Source: Paguma larvata (lineage: Eukaryota > Chordata > Mammalia > Carnivora > Viverridae). From it: a stretch of 64,000 nt of DNA. A program made the position numbers and the translations under genes. The notes under the pieces were generated by a model. That model saw nothing but the letters and a program-made list of their open reading frames with translations, made no database searches and was not told the origin of the DNA. Position 1 is the stretch's first letter. Each line of letters opens with the position of its first letter. Below, one piece after another: positions 34,940 through 47,054 of this stretch. The stretch is taken from the NCBI GenBank assembly GCA_030068075.1, contig CM057826.1, forward strand, positions 65,879,312 through 65,943,311. Reading direction: 5' to 3'.

Positions 34940-36060
34940 TCTACTTAAATGAAAAAATAAAAAATAAAATAAAATAACAAGATAAATACCTAGAGGAAAG
35001 AAAAAAATTCCTTACTCAAGAACTGTACGATTAGCTATGTCAACAGTCCCAAATAATCTACAAGAAAGCTCCTAGAGTCACTGAGTTTAACAAAGTCATA
35101 GGATAATAGATCAGCACACAAAAATCAATCACATATACTAGCAATGTATAATTGGAAACTTAAAAACAGTATCATTTATAAATGTAACAAAAGTTAAATA
35201 CCGATACCATAAATCTGAAAAAATATGAGTTCTTATTAAAATCTTTACAATTCTGATAAATGAAATAAAAGACAACCTAAATGAAGAGAGAGGTATATCA
35301 AAATCATGGAGGAGAAGATTCAATAATAATAGATAATAAGTCAAATAATAAAGATGACAATTCTCCCCAAATTGATCTATGTATTATTGGAATATGAACT
35401 AAAGTCTCATAATAATGTATTCTTTAGAATAATGTTCTAGAGATATGAACGAACTGATTCTAAAATTCATATGAAAGAATAGAGAAGCTAGAATAGCTGA
35501 CATAATCCTGGGAAAAAAAAAAAAACAAAAAAAAAACAGTTGAAGGAAATGAATCTAACACTTACCAAAGATAGAGTGGTATTGGGGAAAGAACAGCATA
35601 CAAATCAATGGAACGGAAGAGAAAGTACAGAAATATTTCTACACAAATGTGGTAATATGATTTTGGACAAAGATATAAAAACTTTAATGGATAAATTATA
35701 GCCTTTCCAACAAATGGTACTGGAGCAATTACACATCAATATGAAGAAAAAAATATATGACCTTTGACCTAAACTCATTATACAAAAACTAATTCAATAT
35801 AGATCACGGATCTAAATGTAAACACAAAATTATATAACTTTTAAAAGAAAACAAAGGAAACATAGTCAAGACCTACAATTTGGTGAAGAGCCTATAGACA
35901 TTATATTTAAATCATGACCCATAAAGGAAAAAAATTTAAAAATTAGGTCTCATCAAAATTAAAAATTTTACTGTGTAATAAGAATGAAAAAAACAAACCA
36001 CAGACCAAAAGAAAACAGGAAATCACACATTAAGACACAGGACTTGTATCTGAAATATGA
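34940..36060 (+). mobile_element. Old LINE-1 ORF2 3' portion, sense
   Basis: Sense L1 landmarks are 'tgacaattctccccaaattg', 'actgattctaaaattcatat', 'tagagtggtattggggaaag', 'aacaaatggtactggagcaa' and 'aaggaaacatagtcaagacc'. A (AAAAT)n-like stretch lies at about 34953-34978. Stops are frequent. It is ended by a SINE at 36062. Confidence 0.75.
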
Positions 36061-36061
36061 T

Positions 36062-36264
36062 GGCGGTGCCAAGGTCACTCAGTTAAACATTCAACTCTTG
36101 TTATTGGCTTAAGTTGTGATCTCACAGTCGAGATGGAGCCCCACTCAGTGTGGAGTCTACTTGGGATTTTCTATCTCCCTCTCTATCTGCCCCTCCCCCC
36201 ACTTACGCTTGCTCTCTCAAAATAAATAAACATTAAAATAAAATAAAATAAAATAAAATAAAAG
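36062..36264 (+). mobile_element. Felid-type SINE (SINEC), older, with (AAAAT)n tail
   Basis: A diverged head 'ggtgccaaggtcactcagtt' is followed by 'gttgtgatctcacagtcgag', 'ccccactcagtgtggagtct', a pyrimidine-rich stretch and 'ctctcaaaataaataaacat'. The tail has become a pentanucleotide repeat, (AAAAT)n, at about 36232-36262. It lies at the end of the old L1; no target-site duplication seen. Confidence 0.88.
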
Positions 36265-37124
36265 ACAAACTCTCCCTCCCTACTCTGGAGTGGAAGGAAT
36301 AAAGAATGAGAAAGAACGAGAATAACACTCTCCACTCCTTCTTCATGGAAGAAAACGTCAGGAGTTTAGAAGTGTTTGCTACCTACATTCACTAGTTTTT
36401 CATTGTCTTAACCATTGGGCTTAATCATGAAGTCTGTGGTCAACCAGGGCTGAGGCTTTCCCTCTCAGGGGAGAAGAGCAAGCCTTCAGGGCAGAGCCTT
36501 GCTCTCATCCTCAACAGACTGCTCTCCTAAGGCCAGCCACTGCTCTTTTGTGTATTATCCTGGGACAAGTGTGGACAGCTTAGATTTGATGCCAGTGTAT
36601 TTCAGAACTGGTCAGAAAGGAGCAATAATTAAACCAGTTCCACTCTGTACTCAAGGCTGAAAATAAAAGTCTTCTCTTCTTCTATGCTGGTTTTCAAGTT
36701 ACTTCCAGCAACATTACCCAAAACAGCATATCATAAATCCTGCAATGAGATTAGATGACAACACAAAGATACTCAAATAATTAAATGCCAACCTGGAGAT
36801 GTACCAGGATTCAATATAAACCCCTTCCTATTATCAAATTCCCAGAGAGAAAAGATCAGAGATTAAATTTACTTGCAAGTTTAACTCCAAAAACATTCAA
36901 GTCCAAAAAAATTAAACTTCAAAATCAAATTTTCTTGCTCTTGAGAGTTAAAAGCCCAAGTCCAAAGAGACTCCTCTCAGATTCTCATTCTATTTGGTCT
37001 CAGTCAGAGGAGTTCTTAATGCCTAGATGCAGGAGCTGCAATTGCATGCTGCTTTGCGTATTCCTCTTATCCTAATAATAAAAACATATCTTGGTTTTGT
37101 ATTCTTCCTTACAAAGATCTCTTA
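36265..37124. other. Gene-free unique sequence
   Basis: Unique sequence, including a plus-strand chance frame at 36785-37075. No repeat family or exon recognised. Confidence 0.45.
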
Positions 37125-37260
37125 TAAATATATGGTCTTTTAAGCCTTAGAGCAACTCTATGAGTTAGTGTATTATTGTTCCCATTTTGTAATTGAGTAA
37201 ACTGAGATTTAGGAGTAGATTTTCTGTACTCTAAATATTTAATATACGACAAATCTTGAA
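37125..37260 (-). mobile_element. MIR fragment (antisense)
   Basis: 'ttagagcaactctatgagtt', then 'cccattttgtaattgagtaa', then 'actgagatttagga' follows the antisense MIR pattern (caaccctatgaggtagg … ccattttacagatgaggaaactgag). Confidence 0.65.
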
Positions 37261-37397
37261 TTTGAAAACAAGTCTGATGACTCCTAATTCTTGGCTTTTC
37301 CTGCAACATTCACTAAGATCGTGAGAATTTTAGGGAATCATCATTATCAGTGCATTCTTCAGCTAATGCCTTAATAATGCCATATAACAAATCACCC

Positions 37398-37522
37398 TAA
37401 AGCCAGTTTTCTCAACTTCAATAATATTGAAATTTGTGCCAGATAGTTCTTTGTCATGGGGCCTATTCTCTTCATGGTAAAACGTTTAGCAGTATTCAAA
37501 GCTTCTATTCACTACAAGCCCC
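37398..37522 (-). mobile_element. MER20-like hAT-Charlie DNA transposon fragment (antisense)
   Basis: 'ccagttttctcaacttcaat', then 'gtgccagatagttctttgtc', then 'aacgtttagcagtattcaaa' matches the reverse complement of MER20 (ctcaacctcggcactattg … ccggataattctttg … atgtttagcagcatccctgg). It ends where the MaLR LTR starts. Confidence 0.75.
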
Positions 37523-38012
37523 TGTTGTAGACAGAATAATAGCTACCCAAACATGCCCACATTCTAACTGCAGAACCTATAAATACATTACCTTCCATGG
37601 CAAAAAGGACTTTGCAGATACGACAAAGGTGATGGGATATTACTCTCAGAATCATATTTCATTATGTAAGATTTATCTTACATACTGGAGAAAGAGATCC
37701 TCCTGTTGGCGTTGGAAAGTAAGCAGTTATATTCCGAACTGCCTCTAGAGTGAGTCACATGGTAAGGAACTGCATGTGACCTCCAGGACCTGAGATCATT
37801 CTCCAGAATGACAGCCAGTAAGAAGCCAAAGGAGACTAGAAGCATATTCTTCTCTAGCTAAGCCTCCACTTTGTAGCCTGTTGAGACAGCAGAGAATCAA
37901 CATAAGCAATGCCCACAATCTTGACCCATGGAAACTGTGAGATAATAAATGTGTGTTGTTTTAAGTCAATAAGTTTGTGGTAATTTGTTATGCAATGCTG
38001 AAAACTAATGCA
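37523..38012 (+). mobile_element. MaLR-like LTR (TGTTGTAGACAGAATAAT type)
   Basis: It starts 'tgttgtagacagaataatag', continues 'ccttccatggcaaaaaggac' and 'gactttgcagatacgac', and closes with 'gagataataaatgtgtgttg' and 'aaaactaatgca'. This is the full LTR order, with an internal deletion. An ERVL-like fragment on the same strand follows. Confidence 0.8.
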
Positions 38013-38039
38013 CCATGACAGTAAATAAGACATGCCTTA

Positions 38040-38550
38040 AGGCAATGAATGGTAGTTCTGGCAGGGAAAGCAAATCAGTACACAGAGTAAGTGTCCTTCC
38101 TAATGAGAACAACGTGTCTGTCTCCCACGATGGAAGTGGTCCTATGTACTCAGCCATATGATTCCCCTGGAGTACTGTGCTATCACAGGAGCTTAAATGT
38201 CAGTCCACTGTGGACAGGCTGGGCAGTCAGCAGTGGCTGCAGCCCAGTTAGCCTTGGTGAGTGGAAAGCTGTGTTGCTGAGAGTAAAGATAACCTCGCAC
38301 CCTTACACAATGGGCCCTTGTTGAGCCTACTGGACAATAACAGGATTGAGGGAAGATGCCTGACTGATACCCTTAAGACAGTTCACGTGGCTTTAAACAA
38401 GACAGTCATTTTTTTCTCTCTTACTGCTTCTTTTCATCAGGAATCCAGTCAGGACTTGGCTTCTTATTTGGGGTCTCTCATGAGGTTTCAGTCATATGTC
38501 AGGAGGGGCTCTATTCATCTAATGGTTGACTGCGTGTAGGATCCTCTCCA
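38040..38550 (+). pseudogene. ERVL-like internal (pol 3') fragment, decayed
   Basis: It resembles old class III retroviral internal sequence in sense: 'gattcccctggagtactgtg', 'gcttggtgagtgg'-like 'ccttggtgagtggaaagctg', 'cacccttacacaatgggccc'. It lies directly behind a MaLR-type LTR on the same strand, which supports an LTR-plus-internal relic. No open frame of the expected length exists; the pieces at 38091-38324 and 38261-38539 overlap in different frames. The identification is from memory and is tentative. Confidence 0.4.
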
Positions 38551-38564
38551 AAGGTGGATCACTC

Positions 38565-38700
38565 ACATGCCTGGAAAGTTAGAGTTCTGGCTCTGACCCT
38601 TAGTGCCCATATTATTTGAGGACAGCTGCTTAAATTCTATGAGTATCATTCTGCCTCATTATACAATGAAGAAAATAATATATACTTGGTTGATGTGAGA
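38565..38700 (+). mobile_element. MIR fragment
   Basis: 'gagttctggctctgaccctt', then 'ctgcttaaattctatgagta', then 'ctgcctcattatacaatgaa' follows the MIR core (ctctgacacttactagctg … cttaacctctctgag … ctcatctgtaaaatgg). Confidence 0.55.
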
Positions 38701-39094
38701 GTCAGTGATCACTGACAGAGCAGAGTATGGGACAAAGATTATACTAAATGAGAGGAAACTATAACTATCATACAGGAGAATAATGGGAGCTGATGTTGGC
38801 AGTGTGACTAGGAATTTGTTCTAGGGGGAAGAAAATGATGTAAAAGACCAAACAAGTATTAGAATGTGCCTCAAAGTTAAGAACCCTGATGGTTCCAGAA
38901 GGCATTCTCCCTTCTCCCTTTAACTCCTTCAAAGTCCTTCAAGCCCTACTCCATTCCTACCACAATGCAGCTTGATGGTCTAGCAGCAAGGGCTCAGAAA
39001 AAAGGCCAGTCCATACTTCTTGCTGGGTCAGTCCCTTTCCATCCCCAAAGCTAAACCAGAGACTTCTACATAGCTTTTAGCTATTCCTTCCTTT

Positions 39095-39143
<49 letters not shown>

Positions 39144-42100
39144 AAGTTCTTGTAAGTCACATCTACTCTGTGTGTAACCTGTTGTTCCAGTCAAACTAAC
39201 GCACCTGTTGCCCCTCTTGCTTCCCACATCCCTTGCTCATGATGTTCCTTCCATCTTGAAGCCATCCCCTTACTTTCCCTCTTGTCAGAAAATCTACACT
39301 TGTTTCAGGGTCCATAGCAAATTTCACTTCCATCTTTAGAATTAATCTTGAAGGAGTTGTTTTTTTCCTTGGAAATCTCTTAGCATAATGTGCCTACATC
39401 AATCTAAATCTTATCTCCCAATTGCCCAGAAGTCCCCTGACATGGTGAGTATGTCTTTAACATTCTCCATAGTGCCTAGTACAGCATGCTTTTCCTAATA
39501 TGCATTCAAAATTTATTTTGCATATCAGACTTTACTTCAAGAATTAATTCACATATTTGCAGTAAAGTGACATTCATCTTGAGTGTGAAAATCACTACAA
39601 TGCTAAATATTTTTATTCCTGTGTAAAGAAAACATTGAATAGGAAAGACTTTCTTTTTTTCTTTCTTTTTCTTCTCTTTGAAACATTTTTTTCTCCTTTT
39701 TGTGTTAGAACCAAGAACACATATTTACCTGACACTATTGAATGCCTAAGGCATTCTAATAGAATCACAATAGTCCTAGAAAGAAATTTAAACGGTAAAG
39801 TAAGGCACTGTCTTATTCCTAAATAAAACTGCAATTAATTCTCCCTAGAAAAGGGAATTCTCTTAAGAATGTGCTTTAGAGAAGAAGTGGATTAGAAAGG
39901 GAAGTCAGAGTAGGAAGACTCAATCTTTCATCCCTGATTAACTCCCTCCTGTTCCCACTGTTCCTGTCTTTGCAGTAAGCCTCCCTGGGATGCCTTCTGG
40001 CATTCTCCAGAATATTTTCAAGGGGAATATAAATGTTATTTTTTTATGATAATTTTGGTTGTGATTTTCTGCCCCAATTTAGAGAGAATGGAATTCTCTT
40101 TGTATTCTTTAAAAATAGTTCCCTGGCCCATGTGTCCCAATCAGCATGAACTACTATGTAGCAGTAATTTTTCATTTGGGGTAAAGTCATTTCATAGAAC
40201 CACCATTGAGGTAAAACCAAATATCAGAATGTTAGGACCCTAGGGCTTTAAGAGATCTTCTAATTTATTCCTCTGACTTCAGGTATCAACACACAATCCA
40301 TCACAAGGGAGATTTTCCTAGGTTTCAAGATTTTAGGGGGGAAAAATCCAATCTCCTTTGTCAATTGATTTCCAACTTCACATAAGTCCTGTGCTTTTCC
40401 TGGTGTGATGGTGGTGGCATGGTTTAGTTTGGCTTAATGAATCAGATTTCTTACGTCCTTTGGTAATATCTTATTAAAATAATAATTATAGGATAATTAT
40501 AGAATAGCCTAATTATCCTTCAGCATTTATTTCATAACTCAGTTCCCTGATACATGTTCTGAAATCATGCTTTTCCACTCTTTATCTGGGTAGTGCCTTC
40601 TGATCTATCTTTATATTGTCCTCAACCCTCTTTGGCCACTACCAGGAGGAACAGTGTAGATGACTCTACTAAGTCACTCTGTAAGTATGGCTGAATTTGC
40701 CACTGCACTTTCCTCCTTGCCAGTAATTCCACCTTCCCTCTGTAATCCATGTATCCATCCTCTTAATGTTGGCACCACAGACTTGCTAAAGCCTAGTCAA
40801 GTTTCAAACTGGATTCAAATGCTATGATCACAAATGATTTAACTATTCCCTCTTATATGTCCCTGTAGCTCTTTATACTTACCTCTATTCAAAGATATAT
40901 ATTATATTTTTAGAAACATAAATGTTTACTAGACACAGTAAAATATAAACAGTCAATAATAGGAATGAGAAGAATGCCTGTCTAGAATAAATGCTCAATA
41001 ACGTAAAAAAACCAAGGACACGAAGAAGGAAGGAAATTAGTTTAGAACTAGAGGAATTCACAAACATAGTCAAGTATGACCACATTTTACAAACAAGGAA
41101 AGTTAGACAATAAAAAATTAAGTGAACCAAAGCCGTATGCCTACTAGTGAGAGGCTGTTTGGGCATTTTTTAATTTGTTTGGATACAAGGGCACCCAGTA
41201 TCCGTTCTCCCATGCGCTTGGTAAGAGCACTTTGACCTTAGACCCTTGGCCATCTGGAACTTCTGTTTAAACTCTCAGGGGAAAATAAGCTTTTCTGTCT
41301 GGCAGCCTAGAGCCTGGGAGGATTCAGGACAGGAGCTGCTGGCAGCCACTGTACACCATTTGGAGCCTCAGAATAAAGCCAACACAGAGAAAACAAAAGC
41401 TTGAAAGGTGAAGAGAGACTGGATACCCTGATGCTTCTTACACTTGAATCAGGACAATCTGTAGAACACATATGTTTCCTTTTTTTTTTTTTTTTTACTT
41501 AAGTTTGACTTGGGCTTTCCGGCTTGGTCCTAACTGAAATTGTGCAGTACTTGAATTAAAGTACAGGTCATCTAACTCTCAACCTGTGTTCTTTACACTA
41601 CCTAGATAGCGCCTGTCGCCTTCCTCAGTATTGTTTTCCTTTTCCTTTATCAATCAAAGAACAAATCAAGGGAAAAATCTTCTGTAGCAATTCTACCCTG
41701 AATAGAAAGCTTCTAGCTTTTAAAGACGACCTTGGTTATCTTTGCAAAGCCCTGCATCTGATGGGTGGAAGGATTACCTCCTCATCACTACATGGCTAGA
41801 TCCCTATATATCCATCCCCAAAACATACTTGCTATTTAAAAAATAAAAGTACAAAGCTCCAATATTCCCAGAGCCTTCAGTCTCATTCCAAATGTGTCCC
41901 AGTTTCTATTTATTCAGAGTTGAAAACCAGAGCCCCAGGGAGGCCTGAGTTCTGGTGCATACATATGTATGACCTTATCAATGCAGAGGCAGAAATTCTA
42001 TGCATCCAGAAAGCCCTGAGTCAGAGGTGGTTCCTAGACTATTGTTGGAATTGATTTCCTCAGGCTGTTAAGATGACTTTTGTGACCTTACCATTGTAGC

Positions 42101-42379
42101 ACAGAGGGTCTTATTTGCTCAGTAACTGATCTAGTAGCTGTGTGGAAACAGCTCACACTCTGTCTAGGTTGCTACCAGCTAAACTGAATCAGAGGGAAAT
42201 CTCACAACCAGAAATCAGCACTGCACTCTGGCCTATGGTTATTATTTCAAAAATAAAATACAATTAAGTCTGCTAAAGTTTTCCACCAGGCTTGGGAGAA
42301 ACTTGGAACTACAGAAGAGAGAGATGTAAGAATCAATTTACATTATGTCAGTTTATGATTCAAATATATTTTAAACTTT
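38701..42379. other. Gene-free, mostly unique sequence
   Basis: It holds the (CTA)n microsatellite at 39095, a pyrimidine-rich stretch at about 39648-39705, possible L2 traces near 39420-39515, an antisense MIR-like piece near 41080-41160 ('cacattttacaaacaaggaa') and a T run at 41481-41497. No exon recognised. Confidence 0.45.
39095..39143. repeat. (CTA)16 trinucleotide microsatellite
   Basis: Forty-nine bases of perfect CTA repeat without interruption. Perfect arrays of this length are usually length-polymorphic. Confidence 0.98.
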
Positions 42380-42693
42380 AAGGTATAAAAAATACTCATT
42401 CCAACACTGCAGTAGCAAATGAATCACAAGAGCCTAAGTCCCCATCAGTAGGGAGCTGGTTAAATGAATTGTGATACACACCTCAGCAGACCTCTATAGA
42501 GCTATTAAAGTGCAGGAGACTGGTCTCTATGACCTGATATGAAGTAATCTCTATGACAACTTTTAAGGTGAAAAAGACAAGGGGGCAGGAGAGTGTGTGC
42601 ACAATGGAAGTATTCATGTTAAATGGAGGGAGAGGAAGCTCTGTCAATGTACACGCACACATACACACATACACACACACTCATTCTCTCTCT

Positions 42694-42747
<54 letters not shown>

Positions 42748-42935
42748 ATGCAGAGAAGATCCCTTGAAGGGCCCACAAGAAACTAGCATCAGAGGTAGCC
42801 TCAGGGAAAGGAACCAGAGCGCTGGTGGGTAGGGTTGGAGGGGAGAATAACTTTACAATATATTTCCTTTTGTGCTATTTGAATTTGTGTTACCATGTCT
42901 TCACACTGCCCATTAGAATAAAAACAAAGAACAAT
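42380..42935 (+). mobile_element. Old LINE-1 (L1ME-like) 3' end carrying a microsatellite
   Basis: 'caagagcctaagtccccatc', then 'gagctggttaaatgaattgt', then 'aaggtgaaaaagacaagggg' lies before the repeat, and 'cacaagaaactagcatcaga', then 'tatttccttttgtgctattt' lies after it. Together they give the 3' end of an old L1 in sense. The (CA)n(TC)n array at 42647-42744 grew inside the element. Confidence 0.75.
42647..42744. repeat. Compound (CA)n / (TC)n microsatellite
   Basis: The CA-rich part spans about 42647-42680. TC-rich sequence follows, with a perfect (TC)24 at 42697-42744. The homopyrimidine part has mirror symmetry and could form triplex (H-) DNA. Plus-strand chance frames across it read as long LS/SL repeats and are not genes. 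Confidence 0.97.
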
Positions 42936-44334
42936 ATTCCAAGGTCTGACTTTGATTTAAAGTTTAACAATGAAAACATTAAGATTTTATATTCCTTTCT
43001 TCCTTTAAGGCAAAAGCAGGCCCTTTCCATCTTTGGTACTTGCTTCTGAACAAATAGGCTCTAGTATTTTTAGACATTCTCCCTGGAGTCCAAAGCTCAC
43101 TGTATTGAAGCAGCCAGAGAAATACAGGAGTTGGAGCCCAAACTCTGTGCCCTACATGTTTTTTAGTCATGGAGAAAGTAGCTTTTTGTCCCCAGAACTG
43201 CTGGTTAGAGCGGGAGGAACAGCACGGAGGTAATTTCTTGTTCTTTCCTGCTGGATTAAGGAAAGGGTTTAATCTATTTTCTCTCTGTCTCTCTCTCTCT
43301 GGTTCTGTTGTTCTTTTCCTCAAAGTGAACACACATCTGAAAACGGCTCTAGTGCATTTCTGCTGGAAGAAGCAAGAAGCTATTAACAGCAGTACTTGAG
43401 GCTGCTGTGAAAGTCCATTACCCCAGAAATAGATTAAGGCAAGTTTGCAGAAATGTGTTCCCTCAGCATTATCATTCTTACCTGAAAGAACGCAGCTTCT
43501 ATTTAGCAGGAGACAGATGTTCTTATCTCGTTTCACTGGAAAACTAAAGTGAGATAAATAAAGACAAAAAGTCTATCTCCTGAGAATTTGCTTTGCTTCT
43601 TTAATTTTGAATCATGTATTTTAGATGGGGTTATTTTTCCCCCCATATCTCCACCTCCTCTGAGGGTCTTAATGGCACCTGTCTGGGACCGTGGCTTTGA
43701 AATATCTAGTCTGAGTTTATTCCCAATCACGGAGGAACTGAATCAAAGAATGAAGGGAAGGAACAAGGCTAAGGCTTTGTCAGTTGTGAAGCCGTCTGCA
43801 TAAACTCCAGATACGCATCCCACAGCTGTTTCTTAGGCCGAGAACCTAACTAGTGTCAGCTCCAAACAGATTCTAACTGGTGACTACCTAAATAGAAAGC
43901 TATTTGTGCTGCTCCTCTACTTCCTTTTCTCCTTTTCCCATCATCCTCTACTACCGGCTGCAGTGCTCCAAAGGGCAAAAGATAAAGTTCAACTGTGCCC
44001 TAGTTAATGTTTAAAAGAGGACTCAGAGAGGACTAAATATAGTTCATGTTGAACCTTGCCTCATCCCCAAAGGATATATAGTTCTCAGAAGTTCATTTTC
44101 AACAGTAGTGTCAGAGATTTCTTCCATTTAATATATGGGAAAGAAAACCATGAATCAAGACTAGCAGGTGTATTTGACAGGCTTAAGAAGAAGGTTACAG
44201 CAGAACAGCCCCCTGGAAGCTCTATCCTGTCCAGCCTACGTTTCAGGCATCAGATGTAAGAAGGGATATCCTGTCATACACAATAAATATTAAAATTTAA
44301 GATCAAGAAAGTAGTAAGTGTTCCCTGTCTCCAG
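42936..44334. other. Repeat-poor sequence with the window's longest open frame
   Basis: Unique sequence without recognised mobile elements. The minus strand is open for 185 codons (42979-43536) and overlaps several shorter frames on the other strand. The predicted protein has no recognisable domain, and I found no supporting splice sites or promoter. I treat it as chance or, at best, a hypothetical. Confidence 0.45.
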
Positions 44335-44490
44335 ATCAGCGGTTCTCAAATCCTGCTTCACATCCATTTCATACGCCTGAGCTTTACCCTAGAAATTCTG
44401 AGAAGGTGATACTGAAGGCAGGCAGGGAATGGCATCTCTACAGGGTTCTGCTGGATGGCCTGCGCTGAGCACTAGAGCTGTGGCTCAGGA
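44335..44490 (+). mobile_element. hAT-Charlie-type MITE relic (MER5/MER58-like)
   Basis: It begins 'cagcggttctcaaatcctgc', the characteristic terminal motif (cagtggttctcaaa), followed by 'cacatccatttcatacgcct' and 'agaaattctgagaaggtgat'. The 3' terminus is lost or unrecognisable. Confidence 0.5.
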
Positions 44491-44614
44491 GCCACAGGGG
44501 CTGGGACTGCTTGATGCTCTCTCTCTCTCTACTGAAAAGGACTGATCAGACTAACCTGGAGATGTGCTACCTTCTGCACAGTGTGGCACTTTCCGGAGCG
44601 GGATACTCTCTCAT

Positions 44615-44725
44615 CGCAGCCTTGCAGGGAGGCAAGCCAGGGTATTTATCTCCATTTTACAGATGAGAAAACTAAAGGTCCAGGAGACTTGCCAAAGGTC
44701 AGAAGCAGATCTGAAATTGAAAACA
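44615..44725 (-). mobile_element. MIR fragment (antisense)
   Basis: 'tatctccattttacagatga', then 'gaaaactaaaggtccaggag', then 'cttgccaaaggtcag' is the antisense MIR signature (ccattttacagatgaggaaactgagg … cttgcccaaggtca). Confidence 0.8.
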
Positions 44726-44864
44726 AAGCCTCTCTCAAATGTTTCCCCCTAGCACTGCAGCTTCCTCCAGGGTTCAGCCTGGAGATGAGGAGCTTGGGTG
44801 CTGGCAACCATTTTGTTCCCAGAATCAAAGGAAAAAGCATGAAATTCTGGCCAGCCAGAGGTAA

Positions 44865-44985
44865 ATAAGGACCAACCCTTAATTGTATAGATAAGGAAAC
44901 TGAAGCACAATGATTTGCCCAAAATTACATAGGCAGTGAGTGGCAAGAAAAATAAACAACAGTGGGATTACAGAATCTAGACCAA
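44865..44985 (-). mobile_element. MIR fragment (antisense), second copy
   Basis: 'ttgtatagataaggaaactg', then 'gcacaatgatttgcccaaaa', then 'ttacataggcagtgagtggc' matches the antisense MIR core. It lies 140 bases from the previous MIR with the same strand, so the two may be a split copy. Confidence 0.7.
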
Positions 44986-46154
44986 AAGCAGAGCAAGATG
45001 GAGGGGAACCGTATATCTTCTTGGGGTTTTAACGAAGTCAAAGCGATTGCTGCACAGAGAGCTGCTGTGTATTTGGAAGACTGCCCACTGCATTGAGAAA
45101 TGGACCATGGCAAGGGGTAGCCATACAAATCACTGAGGTCACCTTGATGGTCTTTATGAGTGTGCCAGCCAGTCTGTGGCTGTTTGTGTGTGTGTTGTTT
45201 AGTCGCCAAGGGGATGCTCAAGCAACCAGGAGCCTGTATATATTTAGCAAAGGTAAGAAACAAAACAAAGCACAATCTCCCTGGAAAGTGTTAGCGTAAT
45301 TACACAGCCAGTCTGTTTCTCACCTGGAGCTAAATGCAGTCCCCACAATCCCTGTCAATTGTGACGATCATTCATGACGCAGAAGTGTGCAGGGAAGAGG
45401 TCCCCCCTCGCTCATTCATCTAATTTCTCTAACCCTCTAGCATAGCTAAAGATGAACCCAACTCTTATAAAACAGAAACAAACTTCAAATCCATGTCAGA
45501 GCCTGCTGGAGAGAATGATTTACAAACTGCCAGCAGAACATTGGTGTAAACAAGATAATACACATTAATTCTCAGTGCGTCAATTAGCATTCAGCTATTC
45601 TGAACAAGGCCTGACCTTGATGCTTGAGGATCTGAACAGAATGCAACCTGTAGCTTAAAGGAAAATGCCACCTCTTCCTCTCAAATTGGCAGGTCTCGAG
45701 GGTTCAAAGGCTCGAGAAGCACTCTTCCTCATAAAGACACACGAAGGGACAAAACCCGTCTCACCACAACTCTTGTATTTCAGAACTGATGCCTTTTTGC
45801 CTTTGAGGCCACAAACACTTTGATGACTCTCACCTTTGATCTAAATTTCTAAGGGATCTAAGTGTTATGGTGCATTCTAGAGGCATCTTTCACTTCAAGT
45901 CATCTGAGGGTTTAAAAGGTCTTAAAATAAAGAACTGCACAGATTTCTTTGGGTATTTCTTCAATTGCTAATTCAAAGAAGAGGATTTGTTTGTAATTGC
46001 CATGCTTATTAGCATTATCTCTGCTTTCTGGGGATATTTTTCCCTGAATTTTGGGAAAGGATCAACCAGAGTCTCTTACAATGTTTTGCTACTCCAGGGT
46101 GATGAGGCAGATAATCTAAAAAAATCTATCACCCATCTGAGCCCAAGAGACAAG
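44986..46154. other. Repeat-poor unique sequence
   Basis: No mobile element or exon recognised over about 1.2 kb. Overlapping short frames on both strands have no recognisable product. Confidence 0.45.
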
Positions 46155-46315
46155 AGCTTCCCAAACTTGAATGTGCACATGAATCTCCCAGGACCTTGTA
46201 AAGGGAGATTCTGATTTGCTGGATCTGAAATAGGAGAGATTCTCTATGTCAAAAGCTCCCAGGTGATACTGATGTGATCCAAGGACCACACTACGTGGCA
46301 CTATTGTCAGAGTAC
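46155..46315 (+). mobile_element. MER5A-like hAT-Charlie MITE
   Basis: 'cttcccaaacttgaatgtgc', then 'atgaatctcccaggaccttg', then 'gattctgatttgctggatct', then 'ctcccaggtgatactgatgt', then 'aaggaccacactacg' runs in the same order as MER5A (aatcacctggagggc … tctgattcagtaggtct … cccaggtgatgctgatgc … ggaccacactttgag). Confidence 0.85.
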
Positions 46316-47054
46316 TTGTCTGAGGAACTTCTTCCATGAAATAAGTAGTGCTTTAAAAATGGGTCCTTCTGTGATTTCAAGACTGCCACTTGTAACAGGA
46401 GATATCACTAAATACTATGCCAGATCAGGGATCTCAAACTTGTCCAATCCAGGCACCCTAGGCATACAAGTTTAGAAGAACCCCTCCAACACCAACCCTT
46501 TCATACTCCGGGGATCCCCTTTTGAAACAAGTGTTCTGTTTTTTTTTTGCTGGTTTGTTTACTGTATTTTTGTTTTCCAGGGTTCATAGTTGTCCACCCG
46601 AGGTTAATCTGATATACCCAATTCTAAGGGTACTAATGGCCCTTGCTTCTGTTGGACTACCAAGTGATAAAGAAAACACTGATAAAAAATAGCAGATGTA
46701 ATAATATTCCTTTCCTCAGGGGTTGCAGGATCCACTGACTGGGTCATGGGTGATGGCAAAAGTAGATCTTTTACTAGACGAAGACAAGGCAGTTGCTGTT
46801 GAGGAGAAATCTGATTGACTGGGAACAAAAACAGTGTTCTTCATGGAGCCCTTCTTTACACTCAACAGACACTCTCTAGGCAACGCTTCGTCTCAAAGCC
46901 AGGCGATTCTTCCCCTCCTCCCCTCCCCACACACTTCCTAGGCAATTTCCCTGGAATCATCTGTGGTCCCATCTGTCCATACCATGTATTTCCTATCCCT
47001 TTGCAGGGTTCCAGACTAATAATAATATGACAATAAATAATAATGACAATAATA
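46316..47054. other. Gene-free unique sequence
   Basis: Nothing recognised apart from short homopolymer runs such as the T run near 46540. Confidence 0.45.

Noticed and set aside
39095..39143. Tandem repeats as a CRISPR array
   Set aside because: The units are three bases with no spacers; it is a microsatellite in a eukaryotic genome.
42553..42832. Plus-strand frames with long LS repeats
   Set aside because: They are translations of the (TC)n microsatellite.
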